Of a stretch of 64,000 nucleotides of DNA, positions 51,290 through 61,000 are shown piece by piece (the stretch's first letter is position 1; each line of letters opens with the position of its first letter). A model generated the notes under the pieces. That model ran no database searches, was not told the DNA's origin, and was given only the letters and a program-made list of their open reading frames with translations. Made by a program: the position numbers and the translations under genes. The DNA comes from JBEEOW01 sp041191405 (lineage in GTDB: Bacteria; Bacteroidota; Bacteroidia; Cytophagales; UBA9547): contig JBEEOW010000004.1 in NCBI GenBank assembly GCA_041191405.1, forward strand, positions 110,920 through 174,919, in the 5' to 3' direction.

Positions 51290-52681
51290 TTAAATATAAC
51301 CTAAAATTTTCATCATTGATTCATTTGTTTGCTCTTCAGCAAATAAACGAGTTTCAACATTTCCGTTTTCGTCAATATCAATAAGCACATGTTTTGGTGC
51401 AGGAATTAAACAATGCTGAATTCCACCATAACCACCTAAAGATTCCTGATAAGCACCAGTATGGAAAAAACCTATGTACAATGGTTTATCTTTATCTTGA
51501 TTTTTAGGTAAGAAAACATTGAAACTATGTGATTCTGAATTATAATAATCTTGACTATCACAAGTTAAACCTCCAATATTTACTTTTCGATATTCAGTAT
51601 TCCACTGATTAACCGCCAATAAAATAAACTTCTGATTCAAACCCCAAGTATCAGGTAAAGCAGTAATAAATGAGGTGTCAATCATGTACCAAAGCTCTTT
51701 GTCATTTTGAAGTTTTTGGTCTAACACTTTCATCAATGTTGCACCACTCTCCCCTACTGTAAAACTACCGAACTCTGTCATTAAATTTGGAGTTGGTACA
51801 CCAAACTCTGCACATTTTCTTTTGATTATCAATACAATTTGTTCAACCATGTATTCATAGTTATAATCAAAATGTACAGAAGTTTTTATTGGGAAACCAC
51901 CACCAATATCTATTGTATCTAAATCAGGATTAATTTTTCTCAACTCACAATACATCTCAATAAATCGGCTAAGCTCCGACCAATAATAAGAAGTATCTTT
52001 AATTCCTGAATTGATAAAATAATGTAAAAGTTTAAGTTTAAAATTAGGGTTTGATTCAATTTTATTTTTGTATAAATCAATTACATCATTGTAGCGAATT
52101 CCTAAACGAGAGGTATAAAACTCAAATTTTGGTTCTTCATCAGCTGCCAAACGAATCCCGAATTGTATAGGAACATTTACTTTTTCTTCATAACGTTCAA
52201 TTTCATTTAAATTATCTAAAACGGGGATACAATTAAAGCCATCGTTCAGTAAATCAGATACATTGTTTGTATATGCTTCACGTTTGTAGCCATTACAAAC
52301 TACAAAAGTATCTTTGGTAATTTTGCCTTTATTATAAAGTGACCTAACAATATTAATATCAAAAGCCGATGATGTTTCGATATGAATATCGTTTTTCAAG
52401 GCTTCATTTAAAACAAACTCAAAATGTGAAGATTTAGTACAATAACAATAAGTATAAGTTCCCTCATAATTATGTTTTTCCATGTAAGTTTTAAACCAAG
52501 TTTTAGCCCTTTGAATTTGGGTACTTATTTTGGGTAAATAACTTAATTTTAAAGGAGTTCCGTATTTTTCAATAATTGGCATCAAAGCCACATCATTGAA
52601 ATACAATTCGTTATCTACAACTTTAAATTCTTCCGTTGGAAAATAAAAGGTTTGTTCAATCAGGTCTATGTACTTATCCAT
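51290..52681 (-). CDS. speA: Biosynthetic arginine decarboxylase (PLP, alanine-racemase fold)
   Basis: 463 aa. Fold III PLP decarboxylase of the short type common in Bacteroidota. The N-terminus MDKYIDLIEQTFYFPTEEFKV and ALMPIIEKYGTPLKLSYLPKI lead to the PLP region TYCYCTKSSHF with Lys83 as the likely Schiff-base residue. DTIDIGGGFPI (about 251-261) binds the phosphate, MTEFGSFTVGESG follows, and the C-terminal catalytic loop is GGLTCDSQDYY (about 366-376) with a Cys-Asp pair. The product would be agmatine on the way to putrescine or spermidine. It is followed, in the same direction, by an ArgE-like gene 265 bases upstream, so arginine metabolism genes cluster here. Confidence 0.88.
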   Translation of the reverse strand: MDKYIDLIEQTFYFPTEEFKVVDNELYFNDVALMPIIEKYGTPLKLSYLPKISTQIQRAKTWFKTYMEKHNYEGTYTYCYCTKSSHFEFVLNEALKNDIHIETSSAFDINIVRSLYNKGKITKDTFVVCNGYKREAYTNNVSDLLNDGFNCIPVLDNLNEIERYEEKVNVPIQFGIRLAADEEPKFEFYTSRLGIRYNDVIDLYKNKIESNPNFKLKLLHYFINSGIKDTSYYWSELSRFIEMYCELRKINPDLDTIDIGGGFPIKTSVHFDYNYEYMVEQIVLIIKRKCAEFGVPTPNLMTEFGSFTVGESGATLMKVLDQKLQNDKELWYMIDTSFITALPDTWGLNQKFILLAVNQWNTEYRKVNIGGLTCDSQDYYNSESHSFNVFLPKNQDKDKPLYIGFFHTGAYQESLGGYGGIQHCLIPAPKHVLIDIDENGNVETRLFAEEQTNESMMKILGYI

Positions 52682-52815
52682 TTTACCGTTTTAAGGCATC
52701 ACATTTAAGTTGTAAAAATCATATAATTTTAACTTGAAAACAATGTTTTGAGATTATTTTAATATGAATAAATTAAAAAAATGAAGCACTAGTTAAACAT
52801 AATCTTAAAACCATG

Positions 52816-52856
52816 GGTTGAAACCAATAGCTATGATATCATCGTCCCGATGGGAC
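52816..52856. repeat. Dispersed element GGGTTGAAACC ... GTCCCGATGGGAC
   Basis: A short GC-richer block with GGTTGAAACC and the palindrome GTCCCgatGGGAC (52844-52856). I recognise the combination from dispersed Bacteroidota intergenic repeats. It lies between the decarboxylase and ArgE-like genes. Confidence 0.6.
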
Positions 52857-52893
52857 TAATTTTTATACAATTTAGTACCACCTGAATAGTATC

Positions 52894-52930
52894 AAAAAAA
52901 AGCCCTGACATTTTTCAATATCAGGGCTTT
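52894..52930 (-). terminator. Terminator after the ArgE-like gene (minus strand)
   Basis: Perfect 10-bp arms AAAGCCCTGA (52899-52908) and TCAGGGCTTT (52921-52930). On the minus strand the hairpin is followed by a T8 run (52894-52901). Confidence 0.88.
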
Positions 52931-52946
52931 GTATTTTAACTTAGTG

Positions 52947-54011
52947 TTATACTAAATCACTTAGTATTTTAATGTATTTATCAATACCTTCTTCAATTTC
53001 AACAACCCAAATAAATTCATTGGCTGTGTGAGAACGACCCGAGTGACCTGGCCCCATTTTTACTGAAGGAACTGGAATTAAAGCTTGGTCAGAAGTTGTT
53101 GGTGAACCATACGTTTTTGCACCATATTTTACTGCGGCTTTTACCAAATCATGGTCGTTATCAATAAATGATGGACGTAATCTTACTGAACGTGGAGTAA
53201 CTACTGATTCAATATTTTCCTCAATAATTTTTAATACTTCCTCGTTTCTGTACATTTCTGTAATACGTACATCTATTGTAAAACTACAAGTTTCAGGAAC
53301 TACATTGTGTTGATAACCAGCATTAATGATTGTTACCGACATTTTCATCGGACCTAAATGTGGTGAAACTTTCTCAAATTTATAATTGGTAATCCAGTTT
53401 ATATCTTTGATTGCTTTATAGATTGCATTTTCGCCTTCTTCTCTTGCTGCATGCCCTGATTTACCTTTAGCTACACAGTCTAAAACCATTAAACCTTTTT
53501 CAGCAACTGCAATATCCATCAATGTTGGCTCTCCAACTATTGCAAAATCAATTGGTTCTAAAATTGGGTAAAGTAATTCTAAGCCATCAACACCAGAAAT
53601 CTCTTCTTCAGCCGTTGCAGCTATACAGAAATTGTATTTCAAATTTTCTTTATCAAAGAAATAAAGGAATGTTGCTATTAATGAAACCAAACACCCACCT
53701 GCATCATTACTTCCTAATCCGAACAATTTACCATCTTTAATCGTTGGTTCATAAGGATCTACAGTATAACCAGGGTTTGGTTTTACAGTGTCATGATGTG
53801 AGTTTAAAAGAATAGTTGGTTTAGATTTATCAAAATGTTTGTTAAAAGCCCAAACGTTATTTTTAAGTCTTTCCGTAGGAACGCCTCTTTCAACTAAAAA
53901 ATTATTGATTAAATCAGCAGTTTTATCTTCTTGTTTACTGAATGATTCTGTTCTGATAAGATCTTTTAAAAGATTTATCGCATCGGTGGTTAATTTCTGA
54001 ATATCTGCCAT
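52947..54011 (-). CDS. argE: M20-family deacylase, ArgE-like (N-acetylornithine or N-acetylcitrulline deacetylase)
   Basis: 354 aa zinc amidohydrolase. Metal and catalytic motifs: LLNSHHDTVKP with His72/73 and Asp74, GSNDAGG with Asp103, and ATAEEEISG with catalytic Glu135 and zinc ligand Glu136. VGEPT (about 158-162) and a late GPGHSGRSHTANE motif complete the M20 set; the dimerisation lid (about 170-285) is present. Bacteroidota use this enzyme in arginine synthesis, in several lineages via N-acetyl- or N-succinylcitrulline, so the exact acyl substrate is open. Neighbouring speA supports arginine metabolism. Confidence 0.87.
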   Translation of the reverse strand: MADIQKLTTDAINLLKDLIRTESFSKQEDKTADLINNFLVERGVPTERLKNNVWAFNKHFDKSKPTILLNSHHDTVKPNPGYTVDPYEPTIKDGKLFGLGSNDAGGCLVSLIATFLYFFDKENLKYNFCIAATAEEEISGVDGLELLYPILEPIDFAIVGEPTLMDIAVAEKGLMVLDCVAKGKSGHAAREEGENAIYKAIKDINWITNYKFEKVSPHLGPMKMSVTIINAGYQHNVVPETCSFTIDVRITEMYRNEEVLKIIEENIESVVTPRSVRLRPSFIDNDHDLVKAAVKYGAKTYGSPTTSDQALIPVPSVKMGPGHSGRSHTANEFIWVVEIEEGIDKYIKILSDLV

Positions 54012-54047
54012 TTAGAGCTATTGGTAAACCAAAAATTGTTTATTGAT

Positions 54048-54083
54048 TAGACATAAAGCTTAAGTTTTAAGACTTAAGATTAA
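54048..54083. repeat. Heptad array (AGACTTA family)
   Basis: AGACATA, AAGCTTA, AGTTTTA, AGACTTA, AGATTAA: five 7-base units in register, upstream of the ArgE-like gene. Same family as 31433-31519; no strong facing arm here. Confidence 0.65.
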
Positions 54084-54171
54084 AACTAATTGAATTATTA
54101 CAATGTTTTGGCAATTAAATTCATTTCTTTAAGAATACAAATATAGCAAGCATTTTGAATTGCTTTATTGC

Positions 54172-56031
54172 TTAATCCAAAATTATATCTTCCCAGTGCA
54201 AATTATTTTTCTTGGTTTTACTATTTGATTGAATTTCGACGATTTTTTCCTCTACTTTTTTCTTGAATTTCCATACTGTATTTTTGGCAATATCAAGTTT
54301 GGTAGCTAATTCCTCAATATTAAAGTTATCCTTATTATTAACGCAAGTGTAAGTTATATAAAAAGCTTTTACCAAATGAAATCGAACTCCATGAAACAAG
54401 GTATTGGCTGTTGACGATTCAATTGAATTGCATTTGGCACATTTGCGTGACATGGATTTTTGTAAATTTTGAAATTTATCGTATCCACATTTCTTACATT
54501 TAAACCCATTTTTCCATTTCAAATTATTTAACAATTGAAAACATGCATTTTCATTGATAAACGCTTCAGAAAATTCTTCAAAACTCAAAAAGTCGGACAT
54601 TGCCCTTGCCTTAACTTGTTCTTTTACTTGTTTATTTAAGTTCCAATTTTCTTTATCCAATAAAGAATTAACTCTCTTTAATTCATCTGATACTAATTTA
54701 AGTTCTTCGGTTTTTTGAGAAAGTTCCTGCGTGCGTGAACGTACTTTTTCCTCTAATTCTCTATTTACTTGTTCTGAAAGTTGATTGTTTTTTCGTAATT
54801 CATCAAGCACTTTGGCTGTCAATTTTTCCTTTTCTCTTCGCAACAACCTAAATTTATCACCTATGGCAAAAGTCATTACAATGGCATCAAAAATAATTGC
54901 ATAATTTAATGCATATACCAAAAATACATTTGCTTTTATCCAACCTCCATACCTCAAAAAATTAATTATCAAACTAACTTCAACAAAGGAATATGCAAGC
55001 AAAAATAAACGAGATGACTTATACCCTCTTTTGTATGACCATATTGCTAAAATCCAAATATAGGTTGACAAAGCAATGATTGAAAAATAAAAATACAAAC
55101 CTAAATCTTTACCCCAGAAAATTAATAAACTACAAATAATGTGTTGCAAAAACAATCCAAGTAATATCCAAGTTGCTACTATTCGTTTGTTTTTTAATTC
55201 AAGAAAATGATATGCATACAAACTCAATGTCAATACAAACAAACCTGGAGCAAAATGAAAGTTTACATAACTATTTATCCAAGGATAATCAGGCCAAACA
55301 AACTGAAAACCCATACTATCCTCGCTACTAGTAATTAACATACAAGCTGTTACATAAAAAATATAATATATATATAATGATTCCCTACTAGCTATAAATA
55401 ATATAAGATTATAAATCAATACAGTAAAAAGTATTCCATAAAAAATCCCTAAAGTCCAATATTCTTTAGTTAAATATCCTGTCATTGATTTTGCAGAATG
55501 AATTTTGAAAGTAAAGTACTGAGGATGATTACTTAAAGTATGTATATAAATATTATTTTCATTGTAATACTGATTCAAAGGAATATCAAATACTAAATTT
55601 TGAACCTCATATTGATTTTTTCTGATATTAAATGGTAGACCTTGCCCTGCAATACCTAGCTTATAACTTGATGCATAAGCACTTACTTGTGGCAGATAAT
55701 GGTCCAACACTTCTAAAACAATTGGTTTTTCAGATTTAATCAAAACAGGTACTTTGTACCAATAATGGTATTTACTTCCTGAAATTTTTAAATCTCCTAA
55801 AATATTAACAAAATGTTTACCTTTTAACTGTGAAGGATTAGTGATTTGTTGGTTTGTATCACAATAAACAAGTAATTCAGAAAACTTATTTGAAATATAA
55901 ACAGAAGTATCATTTACTTGAAGTACTTGTTTTGCTTCTAAACCTTTTGAGACAAAAAAACATAAAAATGACAAAAAAAAGAGCTTTTTTGACAACAAGT
56001 TATTAATGTAAGATGAGTTTATTATAAACAT
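54172..56031 (-). CDS. 7TM-DISM receptor fused to IS1595-type zinc ribbon and HTH
   Basis: 619 aa, start ATG 56031. Signal peptide to about residue 34; extracellular 7TMR-DISMED2-like beta domain (about 38-180, with VPVLIKSEKPIVLEVLDHYLP); seven helices of the 7TMR-DISM type (about 190-395: YGILFTVLIYNLILFIASRE, YYIFYVTACML and so on). A coiled coil (about 400-475) follows, where such receptors usually continue into kinase or cyclase domains. Here the output is instead like the N-terminus of IS1595-family transposases: a helix (CFQLLNNLKWKNGFKCKKCG), a four-Cys zinc ribbon with CxxC near 510 and CxxC near 529, SSTANTLFHGVRFHLVKAFY, and an HTH (NIEELATKLDIAKNTVWKFKKK). No DDE catalytic domain remains. 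It is divergent from a chitinase gene. I interpret it as a membrane-bound transcription regulator. Confidence 0.82.
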   Translation of the reverse strand: MFIINSSYINNLLSKKLFFLSFLCFFVSKGLEAKQVLQVNDTSVYISNKFSELLVYCDTNQQITNPSQLKGKHFVNILGDLKISGSKYHYWYKVPVLIKSEKPIVLEVLDHYLPQVSAYASSYKLGIAGQGLPFNIRKNQYEVQNLVFDIPLNQYYNENNIYIHTLSNHPQYFTFKIHSAKSMTGYLTKEYWTLGIFYGILFTVLIYNLILFIASRESLYIYYIFYVTACMLITSSEDSMGFQFVWPDYPWINSYVNFHFAPGLFVLTLSLYAYHFLELKNKRIVATWILLGLFLQHIICSLLIFWGKDLGLYFYFSIIALSTYIWILAIWSYKRGYKSSRLFLLAYSFVEVSLIINFLRYGGWIKANVFLVYALNYAIIFDAIVMTFAIGDKFRLLRREKEKLTAKVLDELRKNNQLSEQVNRELEEKVRSRTQELSQKTEELKLVSDELKRVNSLLDKENWNLNKQVKEQVKARAMSDFLSFEEFSEAFINENACFQLLNNLKWKNGFKCKKCGYDKFQNLQKSMSRKCAKCNSIESSTANTLFHGVRFHLVKAFYITYTCVNNKDNFNIEELATKLDIAKNTVWKFKKKVEEKIVEIQSNSKTKKNNLHWEDIILD

Positions 56032-56054
56032 AATGAATTTCAATTATTTAAATC

Positions 56055-56093
56055 ATAATAACTAGTAACTCAAATGGTATTTTTAGTTATTAT
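56055..56093. promoter_or_regulatory. Inverted repeat in the receptor/chitinase gap
   Basis: Perfect 10-bp arms ATAATAACTA (56055-56064) and TAGTTATTAT (56084-56093), 29 bases centre to centre, in the 160-base gap between the divergent receptor and chitinase genes. A candidate shared operator. Confidence 0.4.
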
Positions 56094-56162
56094 AATGCGA
56101 CAAAAATATACCTTTTTCAATTAATAATTACACTTTTTTAATATAATTCTTTTGTGTGTACA

Positions 56163-56170
56163 TAACTTTG
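56163..56170 (+). promoter_or_regulatory. Candidate -7 promoter element (TAACTTTG) for the GH18 gene
   Basis: TAnnTTTG match 21 bases before the ATG at 56192. An in-frame ATG at 56156 would start upstream of it, so 56192 is preferred. No -33 TTG at proper spacing, which would fit an activator-dependent promoter. Confidence 0.5.
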
Positions 56171-56191
56171 CTTCAACAAAACGAAAAAAGT

Positions 56192-57466
56192 ATGAACAAG
56201 CTATTTATAGTGATTAGAATTGCAACTTGTATAAGCTTAATGAGCTTACAAGTATCTGCTCAAAACGAAAAATTTTGTGGTCAAAAAGTGGTAGGCTATG
56301 TTCCTTATTATAGATCAACAAGCCAAATTGCAGCCGTAGATTACAAAAACTTAACTCATGCATTTTTTGCATTTGTTTTCCCAACAGCCAATGGTACATT
56401 AAAAACTTTTACTGGTTACGAAAAAACACAGTTTAATAATAGCTTAAATTCATTTATTACAAATGCCGACAAAGGAGGTGCTAAAAAAGTTATTTCAATG
56501 GGTGGTCAATATGGAGGCACCGATTTTTTAAACCTTTCTATTGATAGTGCATATAGACATAAACTAGCAGATACATTAATTTCGTTCTGTAAAAAATACA
56601 ATTTTGTTGGAGCAGACTTAGATTGGGAAGGACTCTCAAGTGATGAAGAATATAATGGATACTTGTTACTCTGTAAAACTCTTGGCACTCGATTACATGC
56701 AGAGAATTTATTATTTATAGCAACTGTACCTGCAAGTGGCTACAATGGTGATTTTTTTCCTGAAGATGGTTTAAAATATGCCGATTGGATTCAGGCTATG
56801 AGCTACGACGCTACAGGAACCTGGGCACAAAGTCCATACGGAAATCACTCAAGCTATGAACTTCATGTAAGTGCCCATAATTATTGGAAAGGTAGAGGTA
56901 TTGCAGATGATAAGATAATTGTAGGGGTACCTTTTTATGGATATAAATTCCCTAGCAAATCAGGTGGTTCAGGCACAGCATTATCTTACGCAAGTATTAT
57001 AGCAAAATATTCCAATTTGGCAGACAACATAAATGAAACGGACGATTTCACATGGTTTAATGGCCCACAATTAATTAGAGATAAAGTTCAGTATTCGCTA
57101 GACAAAAAACTAGGAGGTATTATGATTTGGGAAATGACGCAGGATGCATTAGGAGCCAAATCATTACACAAAGTAATAGTAGACAAATACAATGGAGTGT
57201 GCCCTATTGCTGGTTTAGATGACTTAACTTCTGCAAAAATTGATTTTATAATTACAGAAACTACTATTTCAATTTTGAATAATGATATCAAAGAAAAGGG
57301 TGATTTTTCAATTTATAATCTTCAAGGTCAGCGAATAGCGACTGCAACTTTGGCAAGCGGCCAAACTACTGCAGCTTTCGATAATCGTTTACCTAAAGAT
57401 TCATTTTTAGTATTAGTATCAATTCTTGATGGAAAAACTTATTCATATAAGTTTAGCATCCAGTAA
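56192..57466 (+). CDS. GH18 chitinase-like enzyme with T9SS-type C-terminus
   Basis: 424 aa from ATG 56192. Signal peptide MNKLFIVIRIATCISLMSLQVSA, then a GH18 TIM barrel (about 28-335): GYVPYYRSTSQIAAVDYKNLTHAFFAF (strand 1-2), KVISMGGQYGG (SxGG-type substrate strand), catalytic motif GADLDWEG with Asp144 and Glu146, and late QAMSYDATGTW and GGIMIWEMTQD. It lacks the first Asp of DxxDxDxE (Val instead) but keeps the essential D-x-E. The last 70 residues (ISILNNDIKEKGDFSIYNLQGQRIATA ... YSYKFSIQ) look like a T9SS sorting domain. Chitin or peptidoglycan-sugar hydrolysis at the cell surface is expected. Followed by a terminator, tRNA-Leu and a second, much larger GH18 gene. Confidence 0.9.
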   Translation: MNKLFIVIRIATCISLMSLQVSAQNEKFCGQKVVGYVPYYRSTSQIAAVDYKNLTHAFFAFVFPTANGTLKTFTGYEKTQFNNSLNSFITNADKGGAKKVISMGGQYGGTDFLNLSIDSAYRHKLADTLISFCKKYNFVGADLDWEGLSSDEEYNGYLLLCKTLGTRLHAENLLFIATVPASGYNGDFFPEDGLKYADWIQAMSYDATGTWAQSPYGNHSSYELHVSAHNYWKGRGIADDKIIVGVPFYGYKFPSKSGGSGTALSYASIIAKYSNLADNINETDDFTWFNGPQLIRDKVQYSLDKKLGGIMIWEMTQDALGAKSLHKVIVDKYNGVCPIAGLDDLTSAKIDFIITETTISILNNDIKEKGDFSIYNLQGQRIATATLASGQTTAAFDNRLPKDSFLVLVSILDGKTYSYKFSIQ

Positions 57467-57487
57467 AGAAGCGATAAAAAAGGGTGT

Positions 57488-57525
57488 AAAAATGCAGTCT
57501 CAAACGGAGGCTGCATTTTTCTTTT
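57488..57525 (+). terminator. Terminator after the GH18 gene
   Basis: Arms AAAAATGCAG (57488-57497) and CTGCATTTTT (57511-57520), extended by partly paired inner bases; T-rich tail. Confidence 0.85.
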
Positions 57526-57558
57526 ATTTACTTTTATCGAATTTAGGGTTATCAAAAC

Positions 57559-57588
57559 TTGTATATTTAAAATTTACCCTTACCTTTG
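57559..57588 (+). promoter_or_regulatory. Promoter of the tRNA gene (TTG-N19-TACCTTTG)
   Basis: TTG at 57559-57561 and TACCTTTG at 57581-57588, separated by 19 bases, are a full match to the Bacteroidota promoter. The mature tRNA begins 11 bases later. Confidence 0.7.
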
Positions 57589-57598
57589 TGAAACAATT

Positions 57599-57679
57599 GC
57601 CCAGGTGGCGGAACTGGTAGACGCGCACGACTCAAACTCGTGTTCCAAAAGAGTATCGGTTCGATTCCGATCCTGGGTA
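57599..57679 (+). tRNA. tRNA-Leu (anticodon CAA)
   Basis: Cloverleaf of a class II tRNA: acceptor GCCCAGG/CCTGGGT (first pair G-U), D arm with the GGTAGACGCGC loop, anticodon stem CACGA/TCGTG with loop CTCAAAC and anticodon CAA, a variable arm (ttccaaaagagta), and the T arm TCGGTTCGATTCCGA. Discriminator A at 57679; CCA is not encoded (CAA follows). It reads the UUG leucine codon. A promoter precedes it and a hairpin terminator follows. Confidence 0.95.
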
Positions 57680-57692
57680 CAACTAATGGCTT

Positions 57693-57721
57693 AAGCTTCT
57701 GAGAAATCAGAAGCTTTTTTT
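57693..57721 (+). terminator. Terminator after tRNA-Leu
   Basis: Perfect 10-bp arms AAGCTTCTGA (57693-57702) and TCAGAAGCTT (57707-57716), GAAA tetraloop, then T tract. Confidence 0.92.
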
Positions 57722-57894
57722 GTTTCATTACTATCATATATCAAGCATAATTTTATATTTTCTATTAATACCTAATGAAGCTACCGAAAAATATTAGAAC
57801 ATTATTCTGAAACTGATAAGATATATTTTCAACTTTATTGTAAACATTTTTTTTAAATTATTAATTATCAAAATCTCCTTACTTAATCAAAATC

Positions 57895-57951
57895 TTATAA
57901 CATTTTATTGAAATTTTATAACATTTTATCTAGAGCTGTTGTATATGTTTG
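57895..57951 (+). promoter_or_regulatory. Direct repeat and -7 element upstream of the giant chitinase gene
   Basis: TTATAACATTTTAT occurs twice, at 57895-57908 and 57916-57929, exactly 21 bases (two helical turns) apart. A -7 element TATGTTTG follows at 57944-57951; the second repeat covers the -33 position, which lacks a TTG. The arrangement suits an activator binding two tandem sites. The leader to the ATG at 58074 would be about 115 bases. The rest of the 394-base gap 57680-58073 shows nothing more than AT-rich sequence. Confidence 0.5.
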
Positions 57952-58073
57952 TATAAACTCATCTCAAGCATCCATAAATAAGTAAATATTTTATTAAAAT
58001 TATACAATTAACCTTTAAGTAATTTTAATAAATTGTATTTAACCAAAACACACACCTATCCCCATTATTTAAA

Positions 58074-61000
58074 ATGAAAAAACTCAAACTCATTACAATT
58101 GCTAGTATTATAAGTTCAATATTGTTGCTTAGCAATTATACCCAAGCCCAAGTTGTTGGCGGATTCTTCCCAAACTGGTATAGCTCTACTGCAATTAATA
58201 ATTTGCAATGGACTAAAATGACTGATTTATTTTATGCTTTTGCTCAACCTACAAATACAGGTGGTTATACACTTACAAACGAAAGCTGGCTAACAACTTT
58301 GGTTACAAAAGGTAAACAAAATAATGTTCGAATTCATTTAAGCTTTGGAGGTGCCGCTCAAGGAAGTACAGGTTGGTCTACTTGTATTTCAACAGCTACC
58401 AACAGAACAAATTTTGCTAACACTGTTAAAAATTTAGTAACTACTTATGATTTAAACGGTATTAACTTGGACTGGGAATTCCCATCTGGCACAGAAGCCG
58501 CCAATTATGCTGACTTAGCTGTAAAAGTAAGAGCGGCACTTGACCAAGCTGAAATTACTTTAGGTCATAAAGTATATTTAACTTGTGCTGTTGCTCCATT
58601 AATTTGGAACAATGACGGAATTAACAGTACCTTTTTAAGTGTGATGGATTATGTAATGCCAATGGCTTTTGATGATGGTGCATGTACATATTGTGGTGGT
58701 CCAAACCACTCCTCATTAACAATGGCACAAAATGCTTTTTTACATTGGACAACAGGAATTCCAGGTTCGGGTAAAGCAGGTAAAGCGGTTCCAGCAAATA
58801 AAATTGTAATTGCGATCCCATTCTACGACAATACAGGAACAGCCTACAATTCCTTTTCAGGCTCAAACCCAGCTGCGTTTTTTAGTGATGCTGATGGATA
58901 TTATGGAGGTTATTACTACAACTCCGACCCGTTAATTAAATCAAAAACAGATTACATAATGCCCAAAGGAGCTGCTGGTTTGTGGACATGGGAACTGGTT
59001 CAAGATCGTACTGACCAATATTCATTACTTGGAAGTATGTACAATCATGTAATGAGTTACTCTTGTTCATTTAATGCTCCATCACTTGGTGCTGACCAAT
59101 CAATTTGTGGTCAAAGTTCAATTACATTAAATTCAAATATTGCAACTGCATCAGGTAGGACTTTTACATGGAAAAAAGATGGTGTGATTGTAGTAAATGC
59201 AAGCACAACTGCTACAAACTATAACGTTACATCAGCAGGAACTTATAGGGTGGAAATATCACAAGGTTCATGTTTGAAATTTGACGAAATAGTAATTTCA
59301 GGAACTTTACCTGCTGTTAGTTTAGGTGGACCATATAATTTATGTAATCCAACTACAATTACTCTAAATTCAGGCAGCGATGCAAGTGGGAAAACATTTG
59401 TTTGGAAAAAGAACAATATTGTTATCAATGGTGCAACATTACCAACTTATACAGCCACTACGGCAGGAACATACAATGTAACAGTAAGTGCAACAGGTTG
59501 TTCAAGTGTTTCAGGATCGGCTACAGTAAATTCGTCTTTACCAGTTCCTACAAATGACACTTTATGTTCAGCAGGTACTGTAAATTTAACAGCAAGTATT
59601 GCTTCTGATTGGTTTACAGTATTGTCAGGTGGCACAGCAATTAAAAGTAATAGTACAACCTATTCTTCAAGTATATCTGCAAATACAACATATTACATTC
59701 AACCTTATGGAGCATCTGCAACAAGCTATACTACTATGCGAACTGCCTTTCAAAATGACGGTTGGCAACAAGACCCAAATGTGTACGCCACCAAATTTGA
59801 TGCATTAACAAGTTTAACATTAGATGGTGTAACTGTAAATACAGGTGGAGGTGATTTAAAGGTAAATGTAGTTGCTAGTGATGGCATAACTTTAGTTGCT
59901 TCAAAAACTTTTTCTGCATTATCAGCGGGGATTAATAATTTAACTTTAGGATTTAATTTAAGTGCAGGTACTTATTATTTAAATACAGTTGGTTCAGTTT
60001 CTACATGTTTGGTAGATTTAACACCAGCTACCAATTATAGTATTGCAAATGTGTTAACTGTATATGGAGAAGCTTTCTGGGATTGGTCAGCCCCTTATGG
60101 TGATGGTTATGTATTAAGTGGTGATTATGGATTTTTTGCCAATTTTAAAGTCACAGTAGGAAGTTCATGTGGAAGAGTTCCTATTTATGCAGTAATTGAT
60201 GTAAACAATTCAAAATGTAGTGCAAATCCTCCTGTAGCTAATTTTACAGCAAACAAAACCGCAGCTTGTACAGGTGAGCAAATCACATTTACTGATGCCT
60301 CAACTGGTGGAACAGCAACCACTTGGTCATGGAATTTTGGAACAAATGCTACTCCTGCTACAGCTACAGGCAAAGGACCTCACATTGTAACATACTCAAC
60401 TACAGGAACAAAAACTGTTGCATTAACAGCTACAAATACTTTTGGCACAAATACGAATACTAAAACAAACTATATTACTGTAACAGGAACAGCTAGTGCT
60501 GCTGGAACTATTACAGGAAACAATACTGTTTGTTCGAGTTCAATTCAAAATTATAGTATTGCTGCTGTTTCGGGAGCAAATAATTATACGTGGACTGTTC
60601 CAAGTGGAGCAACAATCACATCAGGGCAAGGAACAACTGCAATTTCAGTAAACTTTACAGGAGCAAGTTCTGGTAATTTATCTGTAACGCCTTCAAATGG
60701 TTGTGGAAACGGAACTGCAAGCACCATAGCAATTACTGTAAATCCATTACCAAATGCTGCTGGAACAATAACAGGAAACAACTCAATTTGTAGTGGTTCG
60801 ACTAATACATATTCAATTGCTACAGTAACAAATGCAACGGGTTATAACTGGACAGTTCCTACCGGCACAACAATAACATCAGGTTTAGGGACTAACAGTA
60901 TTACAGTAACAGCAGGAAATACATCGGGCAACATCACAGTAATTCCTTCAAATACTTGTGGAAATGGAACATCTTCATCTGCTTTAATCACAATTAATTC

